Source: Pseudomonas gingeri
GTDB taxonomy: Bacteria; Pseudomonadota; Gammaproteobacteria; Pseudomonadales; Pseudomonadaceae
Direction: 5' to 3'
Assembly: GCF_013385635.1 (NCBI RefSeq)
Contig: NZ_JACAPR010000013.1
Location: 234,836-298,835, forward strand
Length of the DNA stretch: 64,000 bases
Shown: piece by piece, positions 63,739-64,000 of the stretch
How positions within the stretch are numbered: position 1 is the stretch's first letter
How the letters are laid out: every line of letters starts with the position of its first letter
Made by a program: the position numbers and the translations under genes
The notes under the pieces: generated by a model
The model's input: the letters and a program-made list of their open reading frames with translations, nothing else
What the model was told of the DNA's origin: nothing
The model's database searches: none

Positions 63739-64000
63739 CCGTCATGCTGCCTATGCGACAGCGCGCTCGCTATAGAGAATTCTCTAATATGTCCTTATAT
63801 TTCTGCGCCGCTTATGCGGCGGTACGTGCGCCACCTCGGTGAACAGCAATCCGCCTTTTTTCTGAGCTGCCTATGCGGCAGTGAGCGCTCAGATGGTTAG
63901 AGCGTCCGACTCATAATCTTTCTGAGCTGCCTGCACGGCAGTGAACGGCAGATCAATGCGAACAAGGCGGTAATGACTCTTCTGAGCTGCCTGCACGGCA
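63739..64000 (-). CRISPR. Type I-F CRISPR array 2, leader-distal end, runs off window
   Basis: Clear repeats start at 63859 and 63919, and a third at 63979 is cut by the window end. Two degenerate repeats precede them at 63800 and 63739, on the same 59-61 bp ladder. Repeats differ from array 1 mainly in the hairpin loop, while the CTGCC/GGCAG stem is kept. The crRNA strand is minus, so the leader lies outside the window. The spacer at 63887-63918 is tRNA-derived; the next spacer is 63947-63978. Confidence 0.93.

Noticed and set aside
63887..63918. A tRNA gene at the window end
   Set aside because: Only the D-arm and anticodon loop portion is present, exactly filling a 32-bp spacer between repeats. 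There is no acceptor or T-arm.
54253..64000. A Tn7-like CRISPR-associated transposon (I-F3)
   Set aside because: The locus has cas1, a cas2-3 fusion and separate csy1 and csy2, which are absent or fused in I-F3 systems. No tns or tniQ gene is visible.

Overview
The window is from a Pseudomonas-like gammaproteobacterium, probably a fluorescent or environmental species rather than P. aeruginosa. The GC content is high, the cas proteins match the P. aeruginosa Csy proteins nearly residue for residue at active sites, and there are several polar-amino-acid ABC transporters and many chemoreceptors. I see no rRNA gene, intact tRNA gene, prophage or intact insertion sequence.

Layout. (1) 1-14.8 kb holds two nitrogen-compound modules. 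The first runs rightward: a trimethylamine-dehydrogenase-type oxidoreductase (5' end outside the window), two permeases, an ATPase, a class III aminotransferase and a secreted DmpA-type peptidase, with a convergent RpiR-type regulator. The second runs leftward: substrate-binding protein, permease, ATPase, RidA and a gamma-glutamyltransferase-like enzyme, with a divergent MocR-type regulator. (2) 14.8-16.3 kb is gene debris: an SDR pseudogene, a molybdenum hydroxylase fragment and a collapsed chemoreceptor. (3) 16.5-37.5 kb is a signalling island. It has three full chemoreceptors, one receptor lacking its cytoplasmic part, an HDOD protein, a PAS-GGDEF-EAL protein, a soluble multi-PAS/GAF histidine kinase with its NarL-type response regulator, a membrane-tethered CheW-like protein, a second paralogous response regulator and a diguanylate cyclase. 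Four promoters in this island share one architecture. (4) 37.5-43.2 kb is a leftward amide-catabolic operon: ABC transporter, M20 amidohydrolase, DUF1989 protein and XRE-cupin regulator. (5) 43.4-44.9 kb is a second debris patch. It includes a degraded partial copy of the 11.5 kb transporter genes. (6) 44.9-54.1 kb is a MalT-like regulator, an outer-membrane channel, DUF917 and hydantoinase/oxoprolinase genes, a divergent cytosine-permease-like transporter and a YitT protein.

(7) 54.2-64 kb is a complete type I-F CRISPR-Cas locus. The cas1, cas2-3, csy1, csy2, csy3, cas6f genes are on the minus strand with catalytic residues intact. Array 1 lies beyond cas6f with 12 spacers, a degenerate last repeat and a leader holding a consensus IHF site. 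A second, more divergent array lies beyond cas1 and runs off the window end.

The most interesting observations are these. A spacer in array 2 is a piece of a CAU-anticodon tRNA, and tRNA base-pairing predicts the correct CC PAM next to it. A promoter module with an 18-bp dyad is repeated four times in the signalling island. A CheW domain is fused to membrane segments. A receptor lacks its signalling half. MalT-box-like sites lie between the hydantoinase and permease genes.
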